Positions 40,340 to 50,103 of a stretch of 64,000 nt of DNA are shown here, one piece after another. Source of the DNA: Actinomadura madurae (GTDB taxonomy: Bacteria > Actinomycetota > Actinomycetes > Streptosporangiales > Streptosporangiaceae). The notes under the pieces are model-generated. The model saw nothing but the letters and a program-made list of their open reading frames with translations, had not been told where the DNA came from and did not search any database. Position numbers and translations under genes: made by a program. Location of the stretch: contig NZ_FOVH01000001.1 of assembly GCF_900115095.1 (NCBI RefSeq), forward strand, positions 310,001 to 374,000, written 5' to 3'. Positions within the stretch are counted from its first letter, which is position 1. Each line of letters begins with the position of its first letter.

Positions 40340-41155
40340 TCAGTGCGTGAGGATCTTGGAAAGGAAGTCCTTCGCGCGCTCGGTGCGCGCGTTCGTGAAG
40401 AACTCGTCGGGAGTGTTCTCCTCCACGATCTGGCCGTCCGCCATGAACACGACCTTCTGGGCCGCCCTGCGCGCGAAGCCCATCTCGTGCGTGACGACGA
40501 TCATCGTCATGCCCTCGCGGGCCAGCCCCGTCATGACGTCCAGGACCTCGTTCACCATCTCCGGGTCCAGCGCCGAGGTCGGCTCGTCGAAGAGCATCAC
40601 CTTGGGCCTCATCGCGAGGGACCGCGCGATGGCGGCGCGCTGCTGCTGGCCGCCGGACAGCTGCGCGGGGTACTTGTTCGCCTGGTTGGCGATGCCGACC
40701 CGGTCCAGCAGCTCCATCGCGTGCTTCCGCGAGTCCTGCTTGTCCTGCTTGCGGACCTTCACCGGCCCGAGCATGACGTTGTCCAGGATCGTCTTGTGGG
40801 CGAACAGGTTGAACGACTGGAACACCATGCCCACGTCGGCGCGGAGCTTCGCCAGTTCCTTGCCCTCCTTGGGCAGTTCCTTGCCGTCCACGAGGATCTT
40901 GCCGCCGTCGATCGGCTCCAGCCGGTTGATCGACCGGCACAGGGTCGACTTGCCGCCGCCGGACGGGCCGATCACCACGACGACCTCACCGGAGTTCACG
41001 GTGAGGTTGATGTCCTTGAGGACGTGCAGCTCGCCGAAGTGCTTGTCGACGTGCTCGACCACGACGAGGGGCCGGTCACCGTCGGTGCCCGGCTCCGGGG
41101 TGGAGTCCTCCGGCCCGGTCTTGGTGAGGTCGGGCCCGCTTTCGCTGTCCGTCAT
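40340..41155 (-). CDS. gluA: Glutamate/polar amino-acid ABC transporter ATPase GluA
   Basis: A 271-aa ATP-binding subunit. Walker A is GPSGGGKST at residues 63-71, the signature is LSGGQQQR, Walker B is [11 protein letters not shown], and the switch histidine is in VVTHEMGF. The N-terminal 30 residues are an acidic, Pro/Thr-rich extension not needed for the fold. The ATG at 41155 has no clear ribosome site. The core family start would be close to residue 30, so a later start cannot be excluded. It is the first gene of gluABCD and divergent from miaB, with 178 bp between starts. Confidence 0.93.
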   Translation of the reverse strand: MTDSESGPDLTKTGPEDSTPEPGTDGDRPLVVVEHVDKHFGELHVLKDINLTVNSGEVVVVIGPSGGGKSTLCRSINRLEPIDGGKILVDGKELPKEGKELAKLRADVGMVFQSFNLFAHKTILDNVMLGPVKVRKQDKQDSRKHAMELLDRVGIANQANKYPAQLSGGQQQRAAIARSLAMRPKVMLFDEPTSALDPEMVNEVLDVMTGLAREGMTMIVVTHEMGFARRAAQKVVFMADGQIVEENTPDEFFTNARTERAKDFLSKILTH

Positions 41156-41333
41156 GCGCTCGGACTTTACGTCATGGCCGTCATCGCCTGAGTTGCCGCG
41201 CGGTACCGATACGATCACGAATCCCCATGTCGGACGGGGTCCTTCGTGGCGGAGAGTGATCATCAAAGCTCGGCGGGGTGCCTGCGAACCCGTTCCGTCA
41301 TGTCGCGCACGGCCCGTACCCTTGGTAACCGTC

Positions 41334-42872
41334 ATGAGTGCGCCTATGGAGACGGCCACCCGTACGTACGAGATCCGTACCTACGGGTGCCAGATGAACG
41401 TCCACGACTCCGAGCGGCTGTCCGGGCTCCTGGAGTCGGCCGGGTACGTCCGCGCGGAGGACGCCGAGCCCGACGTGGTGGTGTTCAACACCTGCGCGGT
41501 GCGGGAGAACGCCGACAACCGGCTCTACGGCAACCTCGGCCATCTGAGGCCGGTCAAGGACGGTCATCCGGGCATGCAGATCGCCGTCGGCGGCTGCCTG
41601 GCGCAGAAGGACCGCGACACCATCGTCAAGCGCGCACCCTGGGTGGACGTGGTGTTCGGCACCCACAACATCGGCTCGCTGCCCGCGCTGCTGGAGCGGG
41701 CGCGCGTGCGGCGCGAGGCGCAGGTCGAGATCGAAGAGTCGCTGGTGACCTTCCCCTCGACGCTGCCGACGCGCCGGGAGTCGCCGTACGCGGCGTGGGT
41801 GTCGATCTCCGTCGGCTGCAACAACACGTGCACGTTCTGCATCGTCCCGTCCCTGCGCGGCAAGGAGAAGGACCGCCGCCCCGGCGAGATCCTCGCCGAG
41901 GTCGAGGCGCTCGTCTCCGAGGGCGTCCTGGAGGTCACCCTCCTGGGGCAGAACGTCAACGCCTACGGGTCGGGCTTCGGCGGTCTCGCCGACGCGCCCG
42001 GCGAGGTGCGCGCCATGACGGAGGGCGGGCAGTCGGCCTTCGCCGGGCTGCTGCGCGCCTGCGGCGGTGTCGACGGGCTGGAGCGGGTCCGGTTCACCTC
42101 CCCGCACCCGAAGGACTTCACCGACGACGTCATCGCCGCGATGGCCGAGACCCCGAACGTGATGCCGTCCCTGCACATGCCGTTGCAGTCCGGGTCGGAC
42201 GCGGTGCTGCGCGCGATGCGCCGGTCGTACCGGCAGGAGCGCTACCTCGGCATCATCGGGAAGGTCCGGGAGGCGATCCCGGACGCGGCGATCACCACCG
42301 ACATCATCGTCGGCTTCCCCGGCGAGACCGAGGCCGACTTCGAGGAGACCCTGCACGTGGTGCGGGAGGCCCGCTTCGCGTCGGCGTTCACGTTCCAGTA
42401 CTCCAAGCGCCCCGGCACCCCGGCGGCGACCATGGACGGGCAACTGCCCAAGGAGGTCGTCCAGGAGCGGTACGAGCGCCTGATCGCCCTCCAGGAGGAG
42501 ATCTCCTGGGCGGAGAACAGGAAGCAGCTCGGCCGCACCCTGGAGGTCCTGGTCTCCGAGGGCGAGGGCCGCAAGGACGAGGCGACGCGCCGCCTGTCCG
42601 GCCGCGCCCCCGACAACCGTCTGGTCCACTTCGGCGCGCCGGACCGGCCGGTCCGTCCGGGCGACATGGTCACCGTCGAGGTCACCTACGCCGCGCCGCA
42701 CCACCTGGTCGCCGACAAGCCGGTCCTGGACGTCCGCCGGACGCGGGCGGGCGACGCGTGGGAGGCCCGCCGGGAACAGGGCGGGCAGAAGGGCGTCTCG
42801 CTCGGCATGCCGTCGATCGGGCGGCCCGCCGAGACCCCGGCGCCCGTGTCGGGCTGCTCGGCCCGTCCCTGA
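41334..42872 (+). CDS. miaB: tRNA-2-methylthio-N6-isopentenyladenosine synthase MiaB
   Basis: MiaB is a radical-SAM methylthiotransferase that modifies adenosine 37 of tRNAs after MiaA. UPF0004 cysteines are at residues 19 (YGCQMN), 54 (NTCAVRENA) and 88 (GGCLAQ). The radical-SAM cysteines are at 162, 166 and 169 (GCNNTCTFC). A TRAM domain lies near 380-450, and about 35 polar residues follow as a tail. Length is 512 aa. An insert near residue 220 ([13 protein letters not shown]) is typical of actinomycetes. An alternative ATG lies at 41346. miaA follows two genes later. Confidence 0.96.
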   Translation: MSAPMETATRTYEIRTYGCQMNVHDSERLSGLLESAGYVRAEDAEPDVVVFNTCAVRENADNRLYGNLGHLRPVKDGHPGMQIAVGGCLAQKDRDTIVKRAPWVDVVFGTHNIGSLPALLERARVRREAQVEIEESLVTFPSTLPTRRESPYAAWVSISVGCNNTCTFCIVPSLRGKEKDRRPGEILAEVEALVSEGVLEVTLLGQNVNAYGSGFGGLADAPGEVRAMTEGGQSAFAGLLRACGGVDGLERVRFTSPHPKDFTDDVIAAMAETPNVMPSLHMPLQSGSDAVLRAMRRSYRQERYLGIIGKVREAIPDAAITTDIIVGFPGETEADFEETLHVVREARFASAFTFQYSKRPGTPAATMDGQLPKEVVQERYERLIALQEEISWAENRKQLGRTLEVLVSEGEGRKDEATRRLSGRAPDNRLVHFGAPDRPVRPGDMVTVEVTYAAPHHLVADKPVLDVRRTRAGDAWEARREQGGQKGVSLGMPSIGRPAETPAPVSGCSARP

Positions 42873-42925
42873 CTCCGGCATGATCGGGTCGGTGCCGGTG
42901 ACCGGCCCGTCTTCAAGGAGGCAGC

Positions 42926-43636
42926 GTGCTCGTAGCGGCGGCGGTGTGCCCGCATCCGCCCATCATCGTCCCGGAGATGGCGGGGGAGGCCGCGCCGGAA
43001 CTGGACGCGCTGAGAGCCGCCTGCGACAGGGCCGTCCGCTCTCTGTCCGGGTGCGACGCCCTGATCGTGGTCGGGGGCGGGACGGAGACGCGGGCCTACG
43101 GACCGGACGCGTACGCCACGCTCCGGCCGTACGGTCTCGACTGGACGAGCCCCGGCGAGCCCGAGGACGGCGCCGAGGCGCTGCCGCTCTCCCTCACCAT
43201 CGGGCACTGGCTCCTGCGACGGCAGGGCGTCGAGGCGGGCGCGCGCTACCAGGCGGTGGCGTTCGACGCCCGGCCACGGGAGTGCCTGACCCTCGGGGCC
43301 GAACTCGCCGGGTCGGGCGAGCGTGTCGCTCTCCTCGTGATGGGCGACGGGTCGGCGGCCCGCTCGGAGAAGGCGCCCGGGTACCTCGACGAGCGCGCGC
43401 TCCCGCATGACCGGCGCGTGGCCCGCGCCCTCGGACACGCCGACGCCGCCGCCCTGGCCGCCTTGGACCCGGGAGTCTCCCGGGACGTCCAGGCGGCCGG
43501 GCGGGCGGCGTGGCAGGTGCTCGCGGGAGCAGCCGCCGGCGGGGCCTTCAGCGGCGAGCTTCTCGCCGACGAGGCGCCGTACGGAGTCGGCTATCTGGTG
43601 GCCGGCTGGTCACGAACCGGCGGGTCGTCCGCCTAG
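42926..43636 (+). CDS. Class III extradiol dioxygenase (LigB)-like protein
   Basis: A 236-aa protein of the LigB superfamily. The N-terminal AAVCPHPPIIVPEMAG carries the conserved histidine of the metal site, and VMGDGSAARSEKAPGY is a recognisable later block. Actinomycetes regularly encode such a protein between miaB and miaA. Its reaction is unknown and the name rests on fold similarity. The GTG start has AAGGAGG just upstream. The stop TAG interlocks with the stop of the opposite-strand antitoxin-like gene in the palindrome CTAG (43633-43636). Confidence 0.85.
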   Translation: MLVAAAVCPHPPIIVPEMAGEAAPELDALRAACDRAVRSLSGCDALIVVGGGTETRAYGPDAYATLRPYGLDWTSPGEPEDGAEALPLSLTIGHWLLRRQGVEAGARYQAVAFDARPRECLTLGAELAGSGERVALLVMGDGSAARSEKAPGYLDERALPHDRRVARALGHADAAALAALDPGVSRDVQAAGRAAWQVLAGAAAGGAFSGELLADEAPYGVGYLVAGWSRTGGSSA

Positions 43637-43872
43637 GACGGCTGGCCGCCGCCCTGGCCGGGCTGGCCGGGTTGGCCGGGCTGGCCGGGCTCGCCGCCCT
43701 GGCCGCTCTCGCGGTCGATGTAGTTGCCGGCCTGATCCTGGGCCTTGTCGGTCTTGTCGGCGTACCTGCCGCCGGTGCGCTGGTCGAACATGTCCCCGGC
43801 CTTCTCGGTGCCCTGCTTGGCCTTGTCGGGGTGCTGCCCCAGCATCTGCTTGACCTTGTCGACGATGGACAT
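43633..43872 (-). CDS. Antitoxin-like protein (Rv0909/MT0933 type)
   Basis: A 79-aa protein whose first 50 residues (SIVDKVKQMLGQHPDKAKQG, then GGRYADKTDKAQDQ) match the actinobacterial antitoxin family typified by mycobacterial Rv0909. The C-terminus is a low-complexity GQPGQPGQPGQGG tract encoded by 9-bp tandem repeats (about 43655-43695). ATG 43872 is where homology starts, with a G-rich ribosome site upstream. No toxin gene lies next to it, so an antitoxin role is doubtful. Many such homologues are solitary. It is divergent from miaA. Confidence 0.75.
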   Translation of the reverse strand: MSIVDKVKQMLGQHPDKAKQGTEKAGDMFDQRTGGRYADKTDKAQDQAGNYIDRESGQGGEPGQPGQPGQPGQGGGQPS

Positions 43873-43972
43873 ACCGAATTCCCCCCGGATCCCTCGTCTC
43901 GATCGGTGCGGCGCGGGTCCGCGCGGCACCCGTACAACCCGGCTATACCCGTTCTGTTGCCACAATCATCTC

Positions 43973-44935
43973 GTGACCCCATCCAATGACCCTGCCGCCG
44001 TCGCTGCGGGGACGCCGCCCCCGGTCGCGCGCCCCGGCCCCGGCGTGCTCGCGGTCGTCGGCGCCACGGCCGCCGGCAAGTCGGACCTGGCCGTCGAGCT
44101 GGCCCTGCGGCTGGACGGCGAGGCGGTCAACGCCGACTCGATGCAGCTGTACCGCGGCATGGACATCGGCACCGCGAAGCTGTCCGCGGCCGAGATGCGC
44201 GGGATCCCGCACCACCTGCTGGACGTCTGGGACGTGACCGAGACGGCGAGTGTCGCCGAGTACCAGCGGCTGAGCGCCGGGGCTATCGCGGACATCCGGG
44301 GCCGGGGACGCCTCCCGGTGCTGGTCGGCGGCTCCGGCCTGTACGTCCGGGCGGCCCTCGACCACATGGAGTTCCCCGGGACGGACCCCGCCGTCCGGGC
44401 GCGCCTGGAGGCCGAGCTGGCCGAGGCCGGGCCCGCGGCCCTGCACGAGCGGCTGCGCGGGCTGGACCCGGCGGCGGCGGAGGCGATCCTGCCGAGCAAC
44501 GGCCGCCGGATCGTCCGGGCCCTGGAGGTGATCGAGATCACCGGCCGCCCGTTCACCGCGACCCTGCCCGAGCATCGGTACCGCTACGACGGGGTCGTGC
44601 AGATCGGGTTGAGCGTGCCTCGCGACGTGCTGGACGAGCGCATCGCGCTGCGCGTGGGGCGGATGTGGGACGCCGGCCTGGTCGACGAGGTCCGGGCGCT
44701 GGAGAAGCGCGGCCTGCGCGACGGCCTGACCGCCGGACGCGCCCTCGGGTACGCCCAGGTGCTCCGCTTCCTCGCGGGGGAGTGGACGCAGGAGCAGGCC
44801 CGGGAGGACACCGTCCGGACGACGCGGCGGTTCGCCCGCAGGCAGGAGTCGTGGTTCCGCCGCGACCCGCGCGTCCGGTGGCTTCCCCACGACGCGCCCG
44901 ACCTGGTCGACCGCGCGCTCGCCCTGCTCGGCTGA
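43973..44935 (+). CDS. miaA: tRNA dimethylallyltransferase MiaA
   Basis: MiaA adds the dimethylallyl group to N6 of adenosine 37 in UNN-decoding tRNAs, making the substrate of MiaB. The P-loop GATAAGKS is at residues 30-37, followed by the family blocks NADSMQLYRGMDIGTAK and GGSGLYVRAALD, and the C-terminal GRALGYAQVLRFL and RRFARRQESWFRRD. Length is 320 aa. I use GTG 43973. There is little leader and no clear ribosome site, so initiation may be near-leaderless. dapF follows 30 bp downstream, probably in the same operon. Confidence 0.95.
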   Translation: MTPSNDPAAVAAGTPPPVARPGPGVLAVVGATAAGKSDLAVELALRLDGEAVNADSMQLYRGMDIGTAKLSAAEMRGIPHHLLDVWDVTETASVAEYQRLSAGAIADIRGRGRLPVLVGGSGLYVRAALDHMEFPGTDPAVRARLEAELAEAGPAALHERLRGLDPAAAEAILPSNGRRIVRALEVIEITGRPFTATLPEHRYRYDGVVQIGLSVPRDVLDERIALRVGRMWDAGLVDEVRALEKRGLRDGLTAGRALGYAQVLRFLAGEWTQEQAREDTVRTTRRFARRQESWFRRDPRVRWLPHDAPDLVDRALALLG

Positions 44936-44965
44936 GCGGTCCGTGGAGCCCAATATGATCGGGGA

Positions 44966-45784
44966 ATGCGGTTCGTCAAGGGGCACGGCACAGAGAACGA
45001 CTTCGTGATCCTGCCCGACCCGGACGGCGTCCTGGACCTCACGCCGGACGCCGTGGCGCGGCTGTGCGACCGGCGGGCGGGCATCGGCGCGGACGGCGTC
45101 CTGCGGGCCGTCCGGACGAAGGCCGCCGAGGTCGAGGCCGACCCCGAGTGGTTCATGGACTACCGCAACTCCGACGGCGGCATCGCCGAGATGTGCGGCA
45201 ACGGGATCCGCGTCTTCGCCCGCTACCTGGTCGACGAGGGGCTGGCCGCGCCGGGCCAGTGGGACGTGGCGACCCGCGCGGGGCTCCGGCGCGTCACGCT
45301 CGGCCCGTCCGGCGACGTGAGCGTCGACATGGGCCCGCCGGAGCTGCTCGGACGCGGCGAGGCGTCCCTGGCGGGGACGGGCTTCACCGGGGAACGGGTC
45401 TCCGTGGGGAACCCGCACCTGGCGTGCCGCGTGGACGGCCCGGTCGCCGCGCTGGACCTGTCGCGCGCGCCGGACTTCGATCCCGCGGTGTTCCCCGAAG
45501 GGGTGAACGTCGAGTTCTTCCGCCCGCTGGGCGAACGGCACGTCGAGATGCGCGTGTACGAGCGCGGCTCGGGCGAGACCCGTTCGTGCGGGACCGGGAC
45601 GGTGGCGGTCGCCGCCGCGGCGTCCTTCGCGGCGACCGGAGGCCTCGGCGGGCCCGGGGGCGCCGCGTGGACGGTGGACGTCCCCGGCGGCCGCGTGACC
45701 GTCACCCTCGACGGCGAGACCAGCCATCTCAGGGGCCCGGCGGTGCTGGTCGCCGAGGGCGAGACGCGCCCCGGCTGGATCTAG
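44966..45784 (+). CDS. dapF: Diaminopimelate epimerase
   Basis: DapF converts LL- to meso-diaminopimelate for lysine and peptidoglycan synthesis. The two catalytic cysteines are at residues 77 (EMCGNGIR) and 208 (RSCGTGT), the acid/base pair of this cofactor-independent racemase fold. Length is 272 aa, normal. It follows miaA by 30 bp. The ATG is well placed, with a weak GGGG ribosome site. Confidence 0.96.
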   Translation: MRFVKGHGTENDFVILPDPDGVLDLTPDAVARLCDRRAGIGADGVLRAVRTKAAEVEADPEWFMDYRNSDGGIAEMCGNGIRVFARYLVDEGLAAPGQWDVATRAGLRRVTLGPSGDVSVDMGPPELLGRGEASLAGTGFTGERVSVGNPHLACRVDGPVAALDLSRAPDFDPAVFPEGVNVEFFRPLGERHVEMRVYERGSGETRSCGTGTVAVAAAASFAATGGLGGPGGAAWTVDVPGGRVTVTLDGETSHLRGPAVLVAEGETRPGWI

Positions 45785-46020
45785 CGAAATCCCCGTCTCA
45801 CCAGGGATTGCGGCGCGTCGGGGGCGGTCCCGGCACGAACGGGACAGCTGTCCCTCACCGCCGGGACCTTTCAGCGCATAACTTCTTTCTTGCACACCCT
45901 CTGGTGAATGGCCCGTATGGACCGGGATGGGAGCCCCGGAGCCGTACGGAGCCTGAGGGCCGGTGGCGACCTTCTTGGCGGGGGGCGGTCACCGGCCCTC
46001 CCACCGGGTGGACGCCGGGC

Positions 46021-47982
46021 TCAGGGATGGACGCCGTTGACCGGCAGCCTGGCGCGGACGAGAGTCCCGCCCCTCGGGCCGGGCCCCACCGTGCAGGATC
46101 CGCCGAGTTCGGCCGCGCGCTCGCGCATCGAGGACATGCCGATGCCGGAGCGCACCTGTGCGGGAAGCCCGACGCCGTCGTCCCCGACCGTGACGTGCAG
46201 ATCGCCGTTCAGGTACAGCCGGACCTCCGCGCAGCCCGCGTTGGCGTGCCGGTGGACGTTCGTCAGCGCCTCCTGGACGATCCGGTACGCGGCCACCTCG
46301 GCCGCGGCCGGCAGGCGCTTCAGGTCGCCCTCGACGTGCACGTCCACCTGCGGGCCGTCGCCGGTGGCGACGACGCCGCCGAGCGCCTGGATCGCGCCTT
46401 CCAGGCCGAGGTCGTCCAGTGCGGGGGGACGCAGGCCGTACACGAGCTCCCGGATGTCGCCGATGGTGTGTCCCATGGTGGCGCGCAGCTCCTCCAGAAG
46501 CTCGTCGGCCGCCTCCGGGTCGGTCTTCAGCGTGATGCGCGCGGCGTCGACCGTCATGGCGAGGCTGGCGAGGGTCGGGCCGAGCCCGTCGTGCAGGTCG
46601 CGGCGCAGCCGGCGGCGCTCCTCCTCCCGGGTGCGCAGGATGTGCTCGCGGGACCGCTGGACGTCGGCGGCGAGCCGGGCCGCGTTCGCCAGCTCCGCGA
46701 GGTTGCGGGCGAGGACGCCGGACAGCCGCGCGTCGGGGGTGCGGGTGACGCCGAACAGCAGCCGCCCCACCGGCTCGCCGTGCCACACCAGCGGGATCAG
46801 CTGCGGCCGTTCGCCGAGGACGCCGTCCTCCGCGGAGATGGTCCGGCCGTCGCGGTCCAGCACCTCGAGCGCGACCCCGGTCGCGTGCAGGGCCGAGCGC
46901 GCCACCTCGGCCGCGACCGCGAGCGCGGCGCCCGGGTCCGCGGCGGTCTGCAGCCGCCGGTTGAGCCGGTCGGCGATCCGGTACGGGTCGCGCTCGCCGT
47001 GGATGAACCCGTCCACCGTGCGCTGCAGCCGCCGCCGGACGGGCTCGAACACCGCGCCCGCGACGATGGCGCCGGCGAGCCCGGCGAGGGTGCCCCTGCC
47101 GTGCGCGAGCAGGCTGGCCGTGCCGACGAGCGCGAAGTACACGCCGGTGATGACGACCACGAGCCCGGCGTAGACGAGGGTCCGGCTGACCACGAGGTCG
47201 ATGTCGTAGAGCCGGTACCGGGTGATGGCGATGGCGATGCAGATCGGGACGGCGACGATCGTGATGTTGCGCAGCGGGTCGCCGATCGGGCTGTTCTCGC
47301 CGGCGAAGATGATCGCCTCGGCGACCAGGCCCGGGTAGACCACCCAGCCGATCTGGCGCCGCACGTCCGGCGGCGACTGCACGAACCGCACGGCGACCGA
47401 GAACAGGCCCGCGGCCAGGGAGAGGAGGATGATCGCGCTGATCGCCAGCGGGATCCGGTCGAACGGGTAGACCGAGACGCCGTTGTGCCAGCGCCGCACG
47501 TCCGGGTCGATGGTCAGGTGGACGCAGACGATGACCGGGACGAGGCAGGCGAGGACGAGCACGGGACGGAACCAGCGCGACACCAGCCGCCCGTCCGGGA
47601 AGATCAACGGCAGGATCAGGGTCAGGGCGTAGGTGTCAACGGCCCACAGCCAGGTCGCGAGCCACTGGACGAACCCGGTCGCGGGCCAGCCGTGGAGCTC
47701 GAACCACGGGCCGAGGTTGAGCGCCAGGACGTACACCGACGCGCTGAACCCGGACCCGACCATGAGCCAGGCGACCTTCAGGCCGGGCCGGTGCCGCAGC
47801 AGGACCGCCCCGACCGGGGTCCAGGCGAGCGCGACCAGGATCTCCGGGTGCCACCACACCATCCGCAGGCCGGAGGGCAGCCGGGCGCCGACGGCGAGGG
47901 AGGCGGCGACGGACGCGACCGCGGCCAGCGCGAGGAGAACGCCCACGCGCCTCGCTCCGCGGTCGTGTTCTTCCGTCTCCAT
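46021..47982 (-). CDS. Orphan membrane sensor histidine kinase (HisKA_3/NarL type)
   Basis: A 653-aa kinase. About eight to nine membrane segments fill residues 10-310, then a GAF-like region (about 340-425), the HisKA_3 dimerisation helix with phospho-acceptor histidine 464 (RRDLHDGLGPTLASLAM), and an HATPase domain (ALTNVHRHANAG; VGDDGVGLP; GIGMSSMRERAAELGG). This class pairs with NarL/LuxR response regulators. None is adjacent, so its partner must be elsewhere. ATG 47982 has GGGGAG eight bases upstream. The signal is unknown, and the large membrane domain suggests a membrane-associated cue. Confidence 0.92.
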   Translation of the reverse strand: METEEHDRGARRVGVLLALAAVASVAASLAVGARLPSGLRMVWWHPEILVALAWTPVGAVLLRHRPGLKVAWLMVGSGFSASVYVLALNLGPWFELHGWPATGFVQWLATWLWAVDTYALTLILPLIFPDGRLVSRWFRPVLVLACLVPVIVCVHLTIDPDVRRWHNGVSVYPFDRIPLAISAIILLSLAAGLFSVAVRFVQSPPDVRRQIGWVVYPGLVAEAIIFAGENSPIGDPLRNITIVAVPICIAIAITRYRLYDIDLVVSRTLVYAGLVVVITGVYFALVGTASLLAHGRGTLAGLAGAIVAGAVFEPVRRRLQRTVDGFIHGERDPYRIADRLNRRLQTAADPGAALAVAAEVARSALHATGVALEVLDRDGRTISAEDGVLGERPQLIPLVWHGEPVGRLLFGVTRTPDARLSGVLARNLAELANAARLAADVQRSREHILRTREEERRRLRRDLHDGLGPTLASLAMTVDAARITLKTDPEAADELLEELRATMGHTIGDIRELVYGLRPPALDDLGLEGAIQALGGVVATGDGPQVDVHVEGDLKRLPAAAEVAAYRIVQEALTNVHRHANAGCAEVRLYLNGDLHVTVGDDGVGLPAQVRSGIGMSSMRERAAELGGSCTVGPGPRGGTLVRARLPVNGVHP

Positions 47983-48318
47983 GAAGCCGCTCCCCGCCCG
48001 AAAGTAATGGAATGTTAAAACGTCCTGCTCCCTGTCCTGCAGTAAAAAGGGCGTCCGCCTCAGGACACCGGGATCCGGCCCGGTGGACACTGGCCCGGCC
48101 ACGGTGTACGTGCGCGTGCACGTGATGGTAACCGCGGAACCCGGCGAGTTGAACGGAAGGCGCAGGTCAGAGTGGCCCGGATGGGGGGGCGGGCGGCCGG
48201 GGGCGCGCCGCGTTCGCCGGCCGGGCGGTACGGCGCAGGCGGCGCGGCTGAGCTCTGACAGGGGCGGGTTCGGCCGCCGCCCGCGCCGACCGGGCGGGCC
48301 GGCGGACCGGCAGCGGGG
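47983..48318. other. Spacer upstream of the sensor kinase
   Basis: This 336-bp stretch lies between the TetR stop and the kinase start, both on the minus strand. The part nearest the kinase (47998-48052) is AT-rich and contains TAACAT on the minus strand, a possible -10. The rest is extremely GC-rich and can form several stems (for example around 48190-48300), which may end the tetR transcript. I see no gene. Confidence 0.5.
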
Positions 48319-48930
48319 TCAGGCCAGCAGAGTCAACATGCTGTCGCGGCTCAGCGCCCGCACTCCGCGCCCCACCTCCTCGGGGGAGAAGTCCTTGAGG
48401 ACGAGGCGCTGGACGAGGAATCCGGGCATGAGCGAGAACAGCGTCTTGGCGGCGGCCTCGATGTCGATGTCGGCCGGAAGCAGGCCGGCCTCGACCATGC
48501 GGCGGATGTAGGCCGTCCACGTGCGGCGCAGGCCGGCGACGTTCTCGGCGACGTACGTGGCGATCTCGGGATCGTGCAGGGCGAGCGCCCACGCCTGGGG
48601 GGCGAGCCGGAGCGGGCCGTCCTCGCCGGACAGCTCGACGACCTTGCCGGCGAGGCGCTCCATGACCTGGTCGACCGGGAGCAGGGGCTCGCTGCGGCCG
48701 AGCTCGTCGAAGAAGGCGTGCAGCTCGCCGACCACGGTCGCGACGTTCGCCTCGATGATCTCGTTCTTGCTCTTGAAGTACCGGTAGACCGCGCCGGCGG
48801 AGAGCCCGGCCTCGGCGAAGATGTCCTGCATGGAGGTCTCGTGGATGCCCTTGCGGACGAAGCACGCGCGGGCCGCCTCCAGGATCTGGCGGCGGCGGCG
48901 CTCCAGGTGCTCTTCGCTCACTCTCGGCAT
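48319..48930 (-). CDS. TetR-family transcriptional regulator
   Basis: A 203-aa TetR protein. The helix-turn-helix spans residues about 10-55 (ETSMQDIFAEAGLSAGAVYR, then YFKSKNEII). The C-terminal ligand domain is helical. ATG 48930 is where homology begins. It is divergent from a membrane-protein gene, and a 17-of-18 inverted repeat covers the region between them, so it probably represses both. Confidence 0.92.
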   Translation of the reverse strand: MPRVSEEHLERRRRQILEAARACFVRKGIHETSMQDIFAEAGLSAGAVYRYFKSKNEIIEANVATVVGELHAFFDELGRSEPLLPVDQVMERLAGKVVELSGEDGPLRLAPQAWALALHDPEIATYVAENVAGLRRTWTAYIRRMVEAGLLPADIDIEAAAKTLFSLMPGFLVQRLVLKDFSPEEVGRGVRALSRDSMLTLLA

Positions 48931-48941
48931 GGCGCCAATAT

Positions 48942-49018
48942 AAAACGAACGTCCGTTCTTGACCAGCGAGGGCCCGCGATGCGACCCTGGCGAATATAAG
49001 AGAACGGACATTCGTTTT
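48942..49018. promoter_or_regulatory. Operator and divergent promoters of the second TetR pair
   Basis: AAAACGAACGTCCGTTCT (48942-48959) recurs as a reverse complement with one mismatch at 49001-49018. Each arm is itself nearly palindromic (GAACGTCCGTTC). Both arms are flanked by AATATAA, a likely -10 for each direction. The site sits between starts at 48930 and 49034. Confidence 0.8.
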
Positions 49019-49033
49019 TTGGAGGTGGCCCCC

Positions 49034-50011
49034 ATGCGGTCCTCGCTCGCCGGCCGCACCGCCGGCGTCGCCGTCGCCGCCGCGGTGCTGCAGCTCATCA
49101 TGATCATCGCCTTCTCCTGGCCGGCCGCGCGCACGGAGCCGCGCGACGTCCCGATCGTCGTGACCGGTCCGCAGGCCGGCGCGGTCGCCGACCGGCTCGA
49201 CCGGGAGCGGCCCGGCGCGTTCGACGTCCGGACCCGTCCGGACGAGGCGGCCGCGCGGGTCGCGCTCCAGGACCGCGAGGCCTACGGCGCGATCGTCGCC
49301 ACGCCGTCCGGGCCGAAGGTGCTCACGGCCTCCGCGGCCTCGCCCGCCATCGCCCAGCAGCTCGGCGCGGTCGCGGCGCGGCTCGGCGGAGGCGCGGCCT
49401 CCTCGCCCGCCGAGGACGTGGTCGCCGCCGACTCCGACGACCCGCGCGGCGCGGGCTTCGGCGCCCTCGCGCTCCCGCTGGTCATGTCCGGCATCGCCGC
49501 CGCGGTGCTGCTGACGTTCGCGATCCCGGCCGCGGGGTGGCGGGCCGCGGGCGCGGTCCTGTTCGCGGCGCTCGGCGGGCTCGGCGTCGCCGGGGTCGCG
49601 CAGGGCTGGCTGTCGCTGCTGCCCGGCTCCTACCTCGCCGTCGCCGGCGTCATGTCGCTGACCGTGCTCGCCGTCACCGGCGCGATCGCAGGCCTCGCGG
49701 CGGCGATCGGGCGCGCCGGGATCGGTGTCGGAGCGCTCACCATGCTGCTCCTCGGCAACCCCCTGTCGGCGGCCGCGTCGGCGCCGGAGATGCTGCCGCA
49801 GCCCTGGGGCGAGCTCGGCCAGTTCCTGCCTCCCGGGGCGTCGGTCACGCTGCTGAGGTCGACGGCGTTCTTCGACGGCGCGGGCGGCGGCGGGGCGCTC
49901 GCCGTCCTGGCGGCATGGGCCGTCGCCGGTTTGGTGCTCTTCGTGCTCGGCGCCATGCGCGGACGTACCGGAGAAGAGCCCACCGTGAGCCGCGAACCTG
50001 TTCCGGCTTGA
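49034..50011 (+). CDS. Membrane protein, ABC-2/YhgE-like, TetR-controlled
   Basis: A 325-aa protein with one N-terminal membrane segment (residues about 12-32), a soluble domain of about 110 residues (DVPIVVTGPQAGAVADRL; EAYGAIVATPSGPKVLTASA), then five to six membrane segments. This layout resembles ABC-2-type or YhgE/Pip-like membrane proteins, often tied to efflux. No ATPase gene is adjacent. GGAGG at 49021-49025 fixes the ATG at 49034. The divergent TetR gene and shared inverted repeat suggest inducible expression. The substrate is unknown. Confidence 0.75.
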   Translation: MRSSLAGRTAGVAVAAAVLQLIMIIAFSWPAARTEPRDVPIVVTGPQAGAVADRLDRERPGAFDVRTRPDEAAARVALQDREAYGAIVATPSGPKVLTASAASPAIAQQLGAVAARLGGGAASSPAEDVVAADSDDPRGAGFGALALPLVMSGIAAAVLLTFAIPAAGWRAAGAVLFAALGGLGVAGVAQGWLSLLPGSYLAVAGVMSLTVLAVTGAIAGLAAAIGRAGIGVGALTMLLLGNPLSAAASAPEMLPQPWGELGQFLPPGASVTLLRSTAFFDGAGGGGALAVLAAWAVAGLVLFVLGAMRGRTGEEPTVSREPVPA

Positions 50012-50103
50012 CCTTCCCCTGGCGATCCTTGACGTTCTCCTGTCCCACTACGTGTCCGCTCGATAGCATTCCGTGACTTCGGGCTGGTGCGGGAGGGGAG
50101 ACG

